Below, one piece after another: positions 9,722 through 17,753 of a stretch of DNA of 22,427 nt. Source of the stretch: an uncultured Eubacteriales bacterium (GTDB taxonomy: Bacteria; Bacillota; Clostridia; Oscillospirales; Oscillospiraceae). The stretch is from assembly GCA_900549475.1 (NCBI GenBank), contig UROF01000037.1:1-22427 (forward strand), given 5' to 3'. How positions within the stretch are numbered: the first letter of the stretch is position 1; each line of letters begins with the position of its first letter. Made by a program: the position numbers and the translations under genes. Below the pieces are notes generated by a model that saw only the letters and a list, made by a program, of their open reading frames with translations, made no database searches and was not told the DNA's origin.

Positions 9722-11020
9722 TCAGCTCACACTGCTGACAGCGGGTTCATCTTCGGGCTCCTCCACAGAGCGGATATTGCCGCCGATACTGCGGATCTTA
9801 CCGATAACATCCTCGTAGCCTCGCTCGATATATTGCACATTTGTAATTTCACTGATGCCGTGTGCTGCCAGAGCGGCGATAAGCATAGCGGCGCCTGCCC
9901 GCAGGTCACAGGCCTCCAGCTGGGCACCGGTCAGACGCTCCACACCCTCGATAATGGCCAAATTGCCATCCACCTGGATCTGGGCGCCCATACGTTTGAA
10001 CTCGTCGGTATAGCGGAAACGGCTGTTCCACACACTATCGGTAATGATGCTGGTACCCTGGGCCAGGCACAGGGCAGCGGCCACCTGAGGCTGCATATCT
10101 GTGGGGAAGCCGGGGTAAGGCATGGTCTTGATGTTGGTGCGGACCAGGGGCCCGATCCGGCTGACCAGAAGGCTGTCGTCCACCTCCTGGATGTCCACGC
10201 CCATCTCACAGAGCTTGGCAGTGATGCAGTCCATATGCTTGGGGATGATGTTGCAGATCTTTACTTCGCCGCCGCAGGCCGCTACAGCGGCCATGTAGGT
10301 TCCCGCCTCGATCTGGTCAGGGATGATGGAATAGGTGCCACCGTAGAGCTGCTTGACGCCGCGGATCTTGATGACGTCGGTACCGGCGCCCATGATATTG
10401 GCGCCCATGGAGTTGAGGAAGTTGGCCACATCCACGATGTGGGGCTCCTTGGCTACATTTTCCAGCACCGTCATACCATCAGCCAGGGTGGCGGCCAGCA
10501 TGATGTTGATGGTGGCGCCTACAGAGACCTTGTCGAAGAACACATTGGCGCCACGGAGTCTGCCTTCTGTGGCTTCGGCGATAACGAAGCCGCTCTGGGT
10601 ATCCACATGGGCGCCCAGAGCCCGGAAGCCCTTGAGGTGCTGATCGATGGGGCGGGTGCCGCCAAAATCACAGCCGCCGGGGAGTGCGACGTCAGCCAGA
10701 CCAAAACGGCCCAGCAGAGCGCCCAGCATATAGTAGGAGGCCCGGCAGCGGCGGGCAGATTCGTACGGAACACGGTTGTTGCGGAGCTTAGCGCAATTGA
10801 TTTCCACGGTGTGGGGGTTTACATAACGAACGGTTGCCCCCAAGTCCTGCAAAATCCCCAGCAGCAGATGGACATCGCTGATCTGGGGAATGTTTTCAAT
10901 ACGGCATGTTCCGCTGACCATCAAGGCAGCGGGGATAATGGCAACGGCTGCGTTTTTCGCGCCGCTGATGTGGATTTCTCCGAACAAGGGACGGCCGCCC
11001 TCGACAATATACTTAGTCAA
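9722..11020 (-). CDS. murA: UDP-N-acetylglucosamine 1-carboxyvinyltransferase MurA
   Basis: A 432-aa enzyme of the EPSP synthase family. It transfers enolpyruvate from PEP to UDP-GlcNAc, the first committed step of peptidoglycan synthesis, in the cytoplasm. ISGAKNA places the substrate-binding Lys22/Asn23. The catalytic loop ALPGGCDFG contains Cys117, the fosfomycin target, so a Cys-to-Asp resistant form is not present. RPIDQHLKGF and DRIE-like DQIEAGTYM are also conserved. The start codon is TTG (11018-11020) with GAGGTG 7 nt upstream; the next in-frame Met is about 34 residues in and would remove the Lys22 motif. The gene has its own promoter and terminator, and lies between yycI and yycJ, a position not occupied by murA in the classical Bacillus wal operon. 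Confidence 0.96.
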   Translation of the reverse strand: MTKYIVEGGRPLFGEIHISGAKNAAVAIIPAALMVSGTCRIENIPQISDVHLLLGILQDLGATVRYVNPHTVEINCAKLRNNRVPYESARRCRASYYMLGALLGRFGLADVALPGGCDFGGTRPIDQHLKGFRALGAHVDTQSGFVIAEATEGRLRGANVFFDKVSVGATINIMLAATLADGMTVLENVAKEPHIVDVANFLNSMGANIMGAGTDVIKIRGVKQLYGGTYSIIPDQIEAGTYMAAVAACGGEVKICNIIPKHMDCITAKLCEMGVDIQEVDDSLLVSRIGPLVRTNIKTMPYPGFPTDMQPQVAAALCLAQGTSIITDSVWNSRFRYTDEFKRMGAQIQVDGNLAIIEGVERLTGAQLEACDLRAGAAMLIAALAAHGISEITNVQYIERGYEDVIGKIRSIGGNIRSVEEPEDEPAVSSVS

Positions 11021-11136
11021 AGATCTGCACCTCGTTGTGTAGTAATGTATAGGCCTGTAAGTACAGTTTACCCAGGCTGAAACACTTCATACCGGCAAGT
11101 ATCGGTAATCAGTAGACATAATCATAGATGATACCT

Positions 11137-11164
11137 AGTATAACAGGTTTTCCCATAAAATCAA
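11137..11164 (-). promoter_or_regulatory. promoter of murA
   Basis: On the - strand TTGATT (11159-11164) and TATACT (11137-11142) are 16 bp apart, with TGT directly before the -10 (extended -10). The predicted leader is about 110 nt. The remaining bases of this roughly 250-bp gap (11021-11271) hold a short TACCG/CGGTA inverted repeat near 11091-11107 and an AT-rich block at about 11180-11220 upstream of the -35. I see no clear terminator for yycI. Confidence 0.78.
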
Positions 11165-11271
11165 TGGGGGTATTGAGGAATAATTTCATAAATATTTAAT
11201 ATTTCCAATTTCTATGTTGTTAGGATTCGTAGAAAATGGAGAACTAGGTTTCAGAGAAGGTCTTTGAGCGG

Positions 11272-12075
11272 TTATAGCCGGGAGATTTCCCCGGAGGAAG
11301 CGTCCACCAGATAGGTATATGTGTCGGTCTCCACCTGCCACACCGGGATCAAACGGAGGGTGGAGGAAGTGCTCCGCAGTGAGTAGAGGCACTGTACACT
11401 GGTAACTTTGCTGCAGATAATACCGGCGGTGCTGCGGTAGTCCAGAAATCGCACCAGAGCAGTGGCACAGGTGAGCTGCTCGTCACTGCTCAGAGCGGCA
11501 TTTTCCAGGCTGATATGGAGCCCGCTGACGGCTGTCAGACAGCCGTTTTGAAAGGTCAGGGTGACACTGCAGTCCCTGATGGGGACGTCCGCTACATACT
11601 GCGTTCCGGTAACAGTGCCGCTGTTGCCGGTGATGCGCATATGGACGTCCCCATAGCCGAAGTCGTCACAGAAGGAGAGTGCGAAATCAGAGATATCGTC
11701 TACAGGCAGGGATAGCTGGCTGCCGTCAAAGCTGCCGCCGGAGCGAAACTGGATAGTGCCCGCAGAGGAGGTGTAGCTGTAGATCCCGCCGCCCTGGCTG
11801 GTACTGACAGGATTGCCGCCCAGCAGAGCGCTCGCAATGGAGGCCTCGGAGGAAGTATTCCGGGACAGGATCATGGGACTGAGGACCGGTTCCAGCGGGT
11901 CAACAGAATCCGACAGCGTAAGCTGGCTGTCGGCAAACAGGGTGTGCAGCTGTTCCACGGTGTCTGAGGCGGTCTGCCTGGACTGGAGATACTGATACCC
12001 CAGCAGCATGAGCAAAAATGCATTCAGCAGGAGAAGGATCAGTATGGCAATATTTTTCAAGCGATAGGTCTCCAA
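11272..12075 (-). CDS. yycI: YycI-like regulatory protein of the WalRK system
   Basis: A 267-aa type II membrane protein. A short cytoplasmic N-terminus (METYRLKN) is followed by one membrane span (about 7-26) and an extracytoplasmic beta-rich domain. The C-terminus RLIPVWQVETDTYTYLVDASSGEI is typical of the YycI family. In Bacillus and Staphylococcus, YycH and YycI bind WalK through their membrane spans and modulate its kinase activity. I set the start at the TTG at 12073-12075, which has AAAGGAG exactly 7 nt upstream and lies 26 bp after the yycH stop. A GTG at 12117 would give 14 more residues but overlaps yycH and lacks a good ribosome binding site. It is the last gene of the wal operon. 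Confidence 0.85.
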   Translation of the reverse strand: METYRLKNIAILILLLLNAFLLMLLGYQYLQSRQTASDTVEQLHTLFADSQLTLSDSVDPLEPVLSPMILSRNTSSEASIASALLGGNPVSTSQGGGIYSYTSSAGTIQFRSGGSFDGSQLSLPVDDISDFALSFCDDFGYGDVHMRITGNSGTVTGTQYVADVPIRDCSVTLTFQNGCLTAVSGLHISLENAALSSDEQLTCATALVRFLDYRSTAGIICSKVTSVQCLYSLRSTSSTLRLIPVWQVETDTYTYLVDASSGEISRL

Positions 12076-12101
12076 GACGGATCTCCTTTCTTGCAGGGGG
12101 G

Positions 12102-13373
12102 TCAGCTCTCCAGCCACTGGGCATACAGTATGTCGCCGCCCGGGTCCACATACCCCAAAGACAGGCCGCTGCCGGGGTGAAGAGATGCGATGGCCATGGC
12201 CATGGTTGCGGGAAGCAGAGGAGAATTCTCCTCAGACGGGGTATAGGATTGGCAGCGATAGGTAAAAGAAGTGATGGTCTGCCCATAAATGGTGATCGTC
12301 AGTGCATCTTCGCCGTCCGCAAAAACAACGGGCAGGCCGGCGGCCTGATAGCCAAAGGACATGACCCATCCGGTGTCGGTCTCCTCTACGCCTCTGAGGT
12401 ACAGAGGAGAAGCACCGGTGCTGTCAGTAAGAGCGGCTGTTATCTGCAGACAAGCCTGAAGGGCTTCCACAGCGGTCGGTTTTTTTTCTCCGGAGGCGGA
12501 GACGTGATAAAGGGAGGAGGCCGCCTCCGTACTGCCGGCATATGTGACGGTGCCGTCAGGGTCCAAGCGGAGGGTCCGGGGGGACTCAGTGATCACCTCT
12601 GCGCCGCTGCTCTCCTGGTAGCGGAAGCTGGTATGCGCGTTGAAATCCAGAGCGGTGAGTAAGTTATAGGAAGAGTAGCCGGCCGGTATGGCGGCATAGA
12701 TGGCCGGGGCGGTGATGGAACTGGTAGTGAGGACCGTATAGGGAGCCAGAGTGGTGTAGTTGGATTCAAAGGCAAAGGCGCCGCTGTTGGGAGGGTATGC
12801 GTTGGAAAGCTCTGTGACAGCGGAGATAGGCAGGGCGGTATAGTAACGGAAAATACTGCCGTCACTGCTGTAAAGATACAACACAGCGAAGGAATCCTCC
12901 TCTGTGGTCAGGGCCATGGCACGGACGGAGCGACTGTATTCCGTCTCTTCTCCCAACCAGGCTGCCACGACCTCCAAAGGGAGATCCATGGTCAGGTCCA
13001 TATAGATGCCGGGGGTGCTGAGGGCCTCCTGGAGGGTTTTGTCTGCGGTAGCACCGATCTCACTGGCGGAACCCAGTGCCTCCTGAAAAAGAGGAGAGAC
13101 CTGCTGAAAGAGGGCACTGTCCACAGGTGTATACAGCTGGCTGTAGCGTCCGTATTCACTGTCACCGGTGACCACTATGTGTACGGCGGAAACAGCGGCG
13201 GATAGGTTGGTACTCTGACTTTCCGGGACATCCACCGTGTGGGCGAGAAAGGCCTGGAATTGGTTGGCCCAATCACCGTTCAATTGCGGGATACGGGAGA
13301 GGAGAAAAACCGCAGTGATGAAAAGAACCACCAGAAGCAGATTTTGCAGGCGGTTGATCCCACGCTTACTCAT
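12102..13373 (-). CDS. yycH: YycH-like regulatory protein of the WalRK system
   Basis: A 423-aa membrane-anchored protein. The basic start (MSKRGINR) and one span at about residues 9-26 are followed by a large extracytoplasmic part. The sequence is weakly conserved in this family; the assignment rests on position directly between walK and yycI, length, single-span topology and motifs such as YYTALPIS and SFTYRCQSYTPS. The ATG at 13373 overlaps the walK stop (ATGAGTAA) and has GGAGGGGG just upstream, whereas a GTG at 13388 would start within walK without a better site. With WalK and YycI it would form the membrane complex that tunes the response to cell wall state. Confidence 0.82.
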   Translation of the reverse strand: MSKRGINRLQNLLLVVLFITAVFLLSRIPQLNGDWANQFQAFLAHTVDVPESQSTNLSAAVSAVHIVVTGDSEYGRYSQLYTPVDSALFQQVSPLFQEALGSASEIGATADKTLQEALSTPGIYMDLTMDLPLEVVAAWLGEETEYSRSVRAMALTTEEDSFAVLYLYSSDGSIFRYYTALPISAVTELSNAYPPNSGAFAFESNYTTLAPYTVLTTSSITAPAIYAAIPAGYSSYNLLTALDFNAHTSFRYQESSGAEVITESPRTLRLDPDGTVTYAGSTEAASSLYHVSASGEKKPTAVEALQACLQITAALTDSTGASPLYLRGVEETDTGWVMSFGYQAAGLPVVFADGEDALTITIYGQTITSFTYRCQSYTPSEENSPLLPATMAMAIASLHPGSGLSLGYVDPGGDILYAQWLES

Positions 13374-15180
13374 GCTCCCCCTCCTCACAGCCCTCCTGCC
13401 GGATGGGCAGAAGGATCCGCACAGTGGTGCCGGGTCCGTCGTGGTCCGTCAGGGCGATAGAGCCGTTGTGCCGCAGGACGATCTCCCGGGCAATGGAGAG
13501 GCCCAGACCCGTACCGCCGCTTTCCCGGCTGCGGGCCTTGTCCACCCGGTAGAAACGCTCGAAGATCCGCTCCCGGTCCTGCTTGGGGATGCCGATACCG
13601 TTATCGGATACCTCCATCCATACGTTCTTCCCGGTAATACCGGCGTCCACCTCAATGGTGCCGCCGTCAGGGGTGTATTTGATGGCGTTGCTGATGACAT
13701 TCATCATTACCTGCTCCAGCCGGCTGCGGTCGCCGGTAATCATGGGCAGGGTGGGGCCGTAGTTGCGGATGAGGGTATGATGATGCCGCTTGGCCTCCAG
13801 GTCCACGGCACGGCACACAGAGTCGATGGCCTCCCGGAAGGGGAAACGGACCATCTTCATATCCGCCCGGCCGGAATCCAGGCGGCTGAGGGTCAGCAGG
13901 TCCTGGACGATGTGGGTCATGCGGTCCGTCTCGCTGATAATGATATCCAGGAAACTATTTTCCATGTCCCGGGGAATATCTTCGCTGTCCCGCAGGGTCT
14001 CCGCATAGCTGCGGACGTTGGTCAGGGGAGTGCGGAGCTCATGGGACACATTGGCCACAAATTCCTTGCGCATCTCCTCATTTTTCCGCTGGGCGGTAAC
14101 GTCGTGTAGCACGGCCATGACCCCGCCGTCCTCTCCGTCGGAGAAGGGCGCCAGGTACAGCTCCAGGATACGGTCACCAACCGTCAGCTCACCGGAGACA
14201 AAGTCCGGCCGCTGGAGGCTCATGACCTGCTGGAAGGGGAACTGACGGCCGAAAAGCTCGTCATAGTCATAGAAGGAGACCTCCTTGCCCAGCATCTGGC
14301 TGACAGCGGGGTTGGAGTGGAGGATGGAGCCGTCGCTGGCAAAGGCTACCACGCCGTCGGTCATATGGAGGAACAGGGTGTCCAATTTGTTTCGCTCATT
14401 TTCCACGGCCTCAAGGGTATCCTGCAGGACGGAGGCCATGTCGTTGAAGGTGGTGGTAAGGATACCGATCTCATCAGTGGATTCCACTGTAATGGCGCTG
14501 CTGAAATCTCCGGCGGCCACCCGTTCCGCGCCTTCTGTCAGCCGCTCGATGGGGGTGATCATGGTCTTGCTGAGCAGGAAGCTCAGCAGCACAGAGATCA
14601 GCAGTCCCACCAGCAGAGCCTGGACGATAATCAAAAAGAGCTGGCTGTTGAGTTCGCTGACGGTATCCCGGTTGTCGTAGATGTAGATGATAAAGGAATT
14701 GTCCCCGCCTACAATGGGAATGGCCACGTCCATATAGCGGGCCGTGATGTCACTGCGGTCGCCTACCACGCTGGTCCCGGCAGCGATGCTGTTGCGTGCG
14801 GTGAGCAGGTTGGGCGTGGTCTGAAGATGGCTGAAGTTCTCCGCATCTGCGGACCCGGCCAGATACTGCCCGGTACGTCCATCCAGAATGTAGTAGTTGC
14901 GGGTCTGGGAGTTGAGCCCCAGGTCGCCGGCTTTGGCTTCCACCATGTCCTGGAGCTTCTGCAGAGCCGTGTCCGACTTGGCCGCCTCCTGGCGCAGGGT
15001 ACTGACAAAAGCGCCGCTGGAGGGACTGCTGTCGCCGAACACACTCTCCATCTGCTGATAGAATTCATCGATATAGAAGCCGGTGATGCTGGTCATCAGA
15101 AACGCCCCCACGATGGCCATCAGGGACGTGATGAGCAGCAGCATGATGAGCACCAGCTTCATGTGCAGGCTGCGAAACAT
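13366..15180 (-). CDS. walK: cell wall-sensing histidine kinase WalK
   Basis: A 604-aa membrane sensor kinase. Order of parts: first membrane span (about 9-31), extracytoplasmic Cache-like domain (about 32-180), second span (about 181-205), HAMP (about 206-258, TPIERLTEGAERVAAGDFS), PAS (about 262-365), HisKA with the phosphorylated His380 in NVSHELRTPL, and HATPase with the N box (NVISNAIKY, 494-502), G1 DNGIGIP and G2 GGTGLGLS. It phosphorylates WalR. The architecture and length match WalK/YycG/VicK of low-GC Gram-positives, which controls autolysins and wall turnover. The ATG at 15180 has AAAGGAG about 10 nt upstream; the gene is 26 bp from the walR stop and its last codons overlap yycH. 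Confidence 0.94.
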   Translation of the reverse strand: MFRSLHMKLVLIMLLLITSLMAIVGAFLMTSITGFYIDEFYQQMESVFGDSSPSSGAFVSTLRQEAAKSDTALQKLQDMVEAKAGDLGLNSQTRNYYILDGRTGQYLAGSADAENFSHLQTTPNLLTARNSIAAGTSVVGDRSDITARYMDVAIPIVGGDNSFIIYIYDNRDTVSELNSQLFLIIVQALLVGLLISVLLSFLLSKTMITPIERLTEGAERVAAGDFSSAITVESTDEIGILTTTFNDMASVLQDTLEAVENERNKLDTLFLHMTDGVVAFASDGSILHSNPAVSQMLGKEVSFYDYDELFGRQFPFQQVMSLQRPDFVSGELTVGDRILELYLAPFSDGEDGGVMAVLHDVTAQRKNEEMRKEFVANVSHELRTPLTNVRSYAETLRDSEDIPRDMENSFLDIIISETDRMTHIVQDLLTLSRLDSGRADMKMVRFPFREAIDSVCRAVDLEAKRHHHTLIRNYGPTLPMITGDRSRLEQVMMNVISNAIKYTPDGGTIEVDAGITGKNVWMEVSDNGIGIPKQDRERIFERFYRVDKARSRESGGTGLGLSIAREIVLRHNGSIALTDHDGPGTTVRILLPIRQEGCEEGEHE

Positions 15181-15206
15181 GTGGGTGCGCTCCTTTCCTG
15201 AGAGTA

Positions 15207-15914
15207 TCAGCCCTCAGCGCTGAAGTAATAGCCTACCCCCCGGCGGGTGAGGATCAGAGTGGGGCTGGCGGGGTCATCTTCGATCTTCTCCCGCAGGCGG
15301 CGGACCGTGACATCCACTGTACGGACATCGTCTCCCACATAGCCATAGTTCCACACCTGCTCCATCAGGTCGGTACGGGAATAAACTTTACCGGGGTGGC
15401 TGGCCAGGAAGGTCAGCAGCTCGTACTCACGCTGGGTCAGATCAATGGGCTTGTCATTTTTGCAGACCTGGTAGTTCTCCGGATTGATGGTGAGGCCACC
15501 ACCGGCGGCCATGGCGGCGTCTGCGGAACCGGAGTGCAGCATGGCGGTACGGCGGATATTGGCCTTCACGCGGGCCATCAGTTCCCGCATGGAGAATGGC
15601 TTGGTGATGTAATCGTCGGCGCCGATCTCAAGACCCATGACCTTGTCGGCTTCTTCTTCCCGGGCGGTGAGGATGATGACGGGCACATTGTTGCCTTTGT
15701 CCCGCAGTGTGCGGCATACGTCAAAGCCGTTCATCCTGGGCAGCATCACGTCCAGCAGGATCAAATCAGGACTGCCATTGAGAGCCTGATCAAGGCCGGT
15801 GTCTCCATCGTATGCGGTGACTACGGCATAGCCCTCTTTCTCTAAATTGAAGCGCAGGATATCCACGATACTCTTTTCATCCTCAACGACGAGGACCGTT
15901 TTCTTCTGCTCCAT
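15207..15914 (-). CDS. walR: response regulator WalR (OmpR/PhoB family)
   Basis: A 235-aa DNA-binding response regulator. Receiver domain (about 5-118): acidic pocket VVEDE (Glu11/Asp12), phosphoacceptor Asp55 in LILLDVMLPRMNG, Thr83 in ILTAREEEADKVMGLEIGADDYITKPF and Lys105. The C-terminal winged helix (about 135-233) has LTQREYELLTFLASHPGKVYSRTDLMEQVWNY and DVTVRRLREKIE, the OmpR-class recognition helix, ending in the RRGVGYYF wing. Together with the adjacent WalK and YycHI it is the WalR/YycF regulator, essential in many Firmicutes. AGAGGTGG lies 4 nt before the ATG. The gene is only 31 bp downstream of the Nudix gene, so it may lack a separate promoter. Confidence 0.95.
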   Translation of the reverse strand: MEQKKTVLVVEDEKSIVDILRFNLEKEGYAVVTAYDGDTGLDQALNGSPDLILLDVMLPRMNGFDVCRTLRDKGNNVPVIILTAREEEADKVMGLEIGADDYITKPFSMRELMARVKANIRRTAMLHSGSADAAMAAGGGLTINPENYQVCKNDKPIDLTQREYELLTFLASHPGKVYSRTDLMEQVWNYGYVGDDVRTVDVTVRRLREKIEDDPASPTLILTRRGVGYYFSAEG

Positions 15915-15945
15915 GTTTCCACCTCTCTCGCACGTTGCTGCTGCT

Positions 15946-16479
15946 TTACAGGCCCAGCAGCTTTACCTTCAATACGGCGGCAATGGTCTTGGCGTCCTTG
16001 ATCTCACCGGACAGGACCTGCTCCACCAGCTGGGAGAAGGGAACCCGCTCCAGCCCCAGAAATTCGTCCTCATCCGGGTCTGTATTTCCGAAGGACAGAT
16101 CCCGGGCCAGATACATCCGGATGATCTCCCCGCAGTAACCCGGGGAGGGATAGAGCTCTCCCAAAGGCTGGAATGTTCCGGCCACAGCGCCGGTCTCCTC
16201 CCGCAGTTCCCGAATGGCAGCCTGGGCGGGGTCCTCACCGTACTCCAGCTTGCCCGCCGGCAGTTCCCGGAGGACCTCGCCGTAGGGATAGCGGAACTGG
16301 GAGACCACCAGCACCCGCTCCTGATCATCCAGGGCCAGCACACATACGCCGCCGGGATGATCCACTACCTCCCGAGTGGACTGGTGGCCGTTGGGAAGCA
16401 GTACAGTGTCCCGGCGGACATGAAGGATACGCCCATCAAAAATCTTTTCGCTGGATAGCGTTTTTTCTGTCAGTTCCAT
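15946..16479 (-). CDS. Nudix hydrolase, ADP-ribose pyrophosphatase-like
   Basis: A 177-aa cytoplasmic Nudix enzyme. The Nudix box fits GX5EX7REUXEEXGU from Gly76 (GKLEYGE, then RELREETGA to Ala98), with the Mg-binding Glu residues intact. The upstream RYPYGEVLRELPAGKLE segment and length of about 180 aa are typical of ADP-ribose pyrophosphatases (NudF type), which split ADP-ribose into AMP and ribose-5-phosphate; specificity is inferred. I start it at the ATG at 16479 (MELTEKTL) with AAAGGA about 9 nt upstream, instead of an upstream codon at 16536 that would overlap the preceding gene. It lies 22 bp after the GDPD stop and 31 bp before walR. Confidence 0.9.
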   Translation of the reverse strand: MELTEKTLSSEKIFDGRILHVRRDTVLLPNGHQSTREVVDHPGGVCVLALDDQERVLVVSQFRYPYGEVLRELPAGKLEYGEDPAQAAIRELREETGAVAGTFQPLGELYPSPGYCGEIIRMYLARDLSFGNTDPDEDEFLGLERVPFSQLVEQVLSGEIKDAKTIAAVLKVKLLGL

Positions 16480-16501
16480 AGTCGAAAGTCCTTTCTGCTC
16501 G

Positions 16502-17548
16502 TTATTCCCCCTGCCCGGTGAGATCGCCGGGAACAAGGGTGTCGGTGTATACGGCGCTGATGCCGCTGCTCAGAAGGGTCAGAGCCTCCTGGCTGTCGTT
16601 GACGGTATGAGTAAACACCTGGACACCATACTCCTGGGCAATGGGGACGTAGTCCTCATCCCACCAGTAATCCCACATGGTGATGCCCATGATGCCGTTT
16701 TCGCTGCAAAAGGCGGCCAGCTCCCGGAAGGCTTCCTCCGTGCGGCCGAAGCCCTCGGTGTAGAGCGTATAAAAATAGTATGGGAAATGATGGAGACTGT
16801 CGGTCACCGTGTACATCAGCTGGCTGTATACCTGAATGACCATCCGGTCAAAGAGGTAGCTGAGGCCCAGTTCCTTGGCATCGGACAGCATAGCCTCAAA
16901 CTGCAGGGTGACGATCTCCGCGTCGGTAAATTTAGTGTCGGTGACAATGCAGATGTCCGGATACTCCTCCATCAGCAGCAGCAAGTCGTGAAAGGAGAGA
17001 GGGGTGTACTTCTCCAGCAGCGGCTTGTCCAAAAATTCCTCCAGAGTAGGGATAGCCGTCTCGCTGACGCCCTCCTGCCACCCGGCCCGCCAATCATGGC
17101 GCAGGACGACCTGCTGGTCTGCCGTCAGCCGCAGATCCACTTCAAAAACCCGCACGCCCTGGGCGTACTGCTGCTGGAAGCCTTCCAGGCAGTTGAGGGT
17201 CGTGGTGCCGTCTATGGCGCCCAGACCGTGGGCGATGACCTGAGCGTTGGAGAGGATCTCTGGAGCGGTAAGGGCGCCCTCTGGCGGAGATTTTTCCTGC
17301 ACCGGTTCCGGCTCCGCCGGCTGCAGCCATTCCGGCATCTCTGTATCAGCTGCCTCGGGGCCGGCTTCGCTTACCGCAGAAACTGTTTTTTCTGTTGTAT
17401 CTGCTGCAGTATCTCCGCTGTCATCTGCGGCGCTGGACGCCTGGTAGCGGCTGTCTGCCAGAAGCACGCCCAATAGCCCTATAGACAGGAGCAGGACCAT
17501 TACCAGCAGCAGACAGGTGAAGGGGGATATCTTGCGAGATCTTGCCAT
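16502..17548 (-). CDS. membrane-anchored glycerophosphodiester phosphodiesterase family protein
   Basis: A 348-aa protein: one N-terminal membrane span (about 10-31), a low-complexity Ser/Ala/Asp/Glu/Pro linker (about 35-95) and a GDPD TIM-barrel domain (about 100-345) predicted to lie outside the cell. Catalytic pattern: IAHGLG with His107, EVDLRLT with metal ligands Glu136 and Asp138, and VLRHDW with His151. The usual HRG..PENT motif is changed (HGLG..TTLNCLEGF), so substrate range may differ from classical GlpQ. Family members hydrolyse glycerophosphodiesters or glycerophosphate-containing wall polymers. The start is the ATG at 17548, with GGGAGGCG 4 nt upstream. It is the first gene of the probable GDPD-Nudix-walRK-yycHI transcription unit. 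Confidence 0.87.
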   Translation of the reverse strand: MARSRKISPFTCLLLVMVLLLSIGLLGVLLADSRYQASSAADDSGDTAADTTEKTVSAVSEAGPEAADTEMPEWLQPAEPEPVQEKSPPEGALTAPEILSNAQVIAHGLGAIDGTTTLNCLEGFQQQYAQGVRVFEVDLRLTADQQVVLRHDWRAGWQEGVSETAIPTLEEFLDKPLLEKYTPLSFHDLLLLMEEYPDICIVTDTKFTDAEIVTLQFEAMLSDAKELGLSYLFDRMVIQVYSQLMYTVTDSLHHFPYYFYTLYTEGFGRTEEAFRELAAFCSENGIMGITMWDYWWDEDYVPIAQEYGVQVFTHTVNDSQEALTLLSSGISAVYTDTLVPGDLTGQGE

Positions 17549-17581
17549 AGAACGCCTCCCGGAATCAGACATTACCTTTTT

Positions 17582-17610
17582 AGTATACCACACGGCAGGT
17601 GAGAATTCCA
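17582..17610 (-). promoter_or_regulatory. extended -10 promoter of the GDPD-wal operon
   Basis: On the - strand TGGTATACT is an extended -10 (TATACT at 17582-17587). The -35 position 17 bp further upstream (17605-17610) is poor (TGGAAT, 3/6) and falls inside a perfect inverted repeat, as expected of a promoter helped or blocked by a bound regulator. Confidence 0.65.
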
Positions 17611-17624
17611 CAAGGAATTCTCAC
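17599..17624. promoter_or_regulatory. perfect 11-bp inverted repeat, candidate operator
   Basis: GTGAGAATTCC (17599-17609) and GGAATTCTCAC (17614-17624) are perfect reverse complements around ACAA. The repeat covers the -35 region of the GDPD promoter and lies about 43 bp from the -35 of the divergent blaI-like promoter. No T run follows on either strand, which argues against a terminator. It does not resemble the BlaI-type sites next door. Confidence 0.6.
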
Positions 17625-17666
17625 AGCCCGCAGGTATATGACGGCTCCAAAAATCTTTAAATCCTC

Positions 17667-17696
17667 TTGACAAAAGGAATACTACTGGAGTAGTAT
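17667..17696 (+). promoter_or_regulatory. promoter of the BlaI/M56 gene pair
   Basis: A consensus TTGACA (17667-17672) is followed 18 bp later by TAGTAT (17691-17696). The -10 sits within the right arm of the first BlaI-type operator, so repressor binding would occlude polymerase. Confidence 0.8.
17679..17696. promoter_or_regulatory. BlaI-type operator 1
   Basis: ATACTACT, GG, AGTAGTAT: a perfect 8-bp dyad overlapping spacer and -10 of the promoter. The TACTAC/GTAGTA arms resemble published BlaI/MecI operators. Confidence 0.82.
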
Positions 17697-17705
17697 AAAA
17701 CAAAC

Positions 17706-17723
17706 ATACTACTGTAGTAGTAT
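17706..17723. promoter_or_regulatory. BlaI-type operator 2
   Basis: ATACTACT, GT, AGTAGTAT: the same perfect dyad as operator 1 with a different centre base, 27 bp centre to centre, located around +5 to +20 of the transcript. Two spaced sites imply tight autorepression by two dimers. Confidence 0.82.
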
Positions 17724-17753
17724 AAATGGCAACATAATAAAGGAGGGACCGCG

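Noticed and set aside
9719..11080. A 453-codon open frame on the + strand
   Set aside because: It lies antisense to the whole of murA, whose catalytic motifs are complete; composition (His/Asp/Gly rich) is that of a reverse-strand shadow.
17599..17624. Inverted repeat read as a terminator
   Set aside because: No T run on either strand, and it sits upstream of two divergent promoters, not after a gene.
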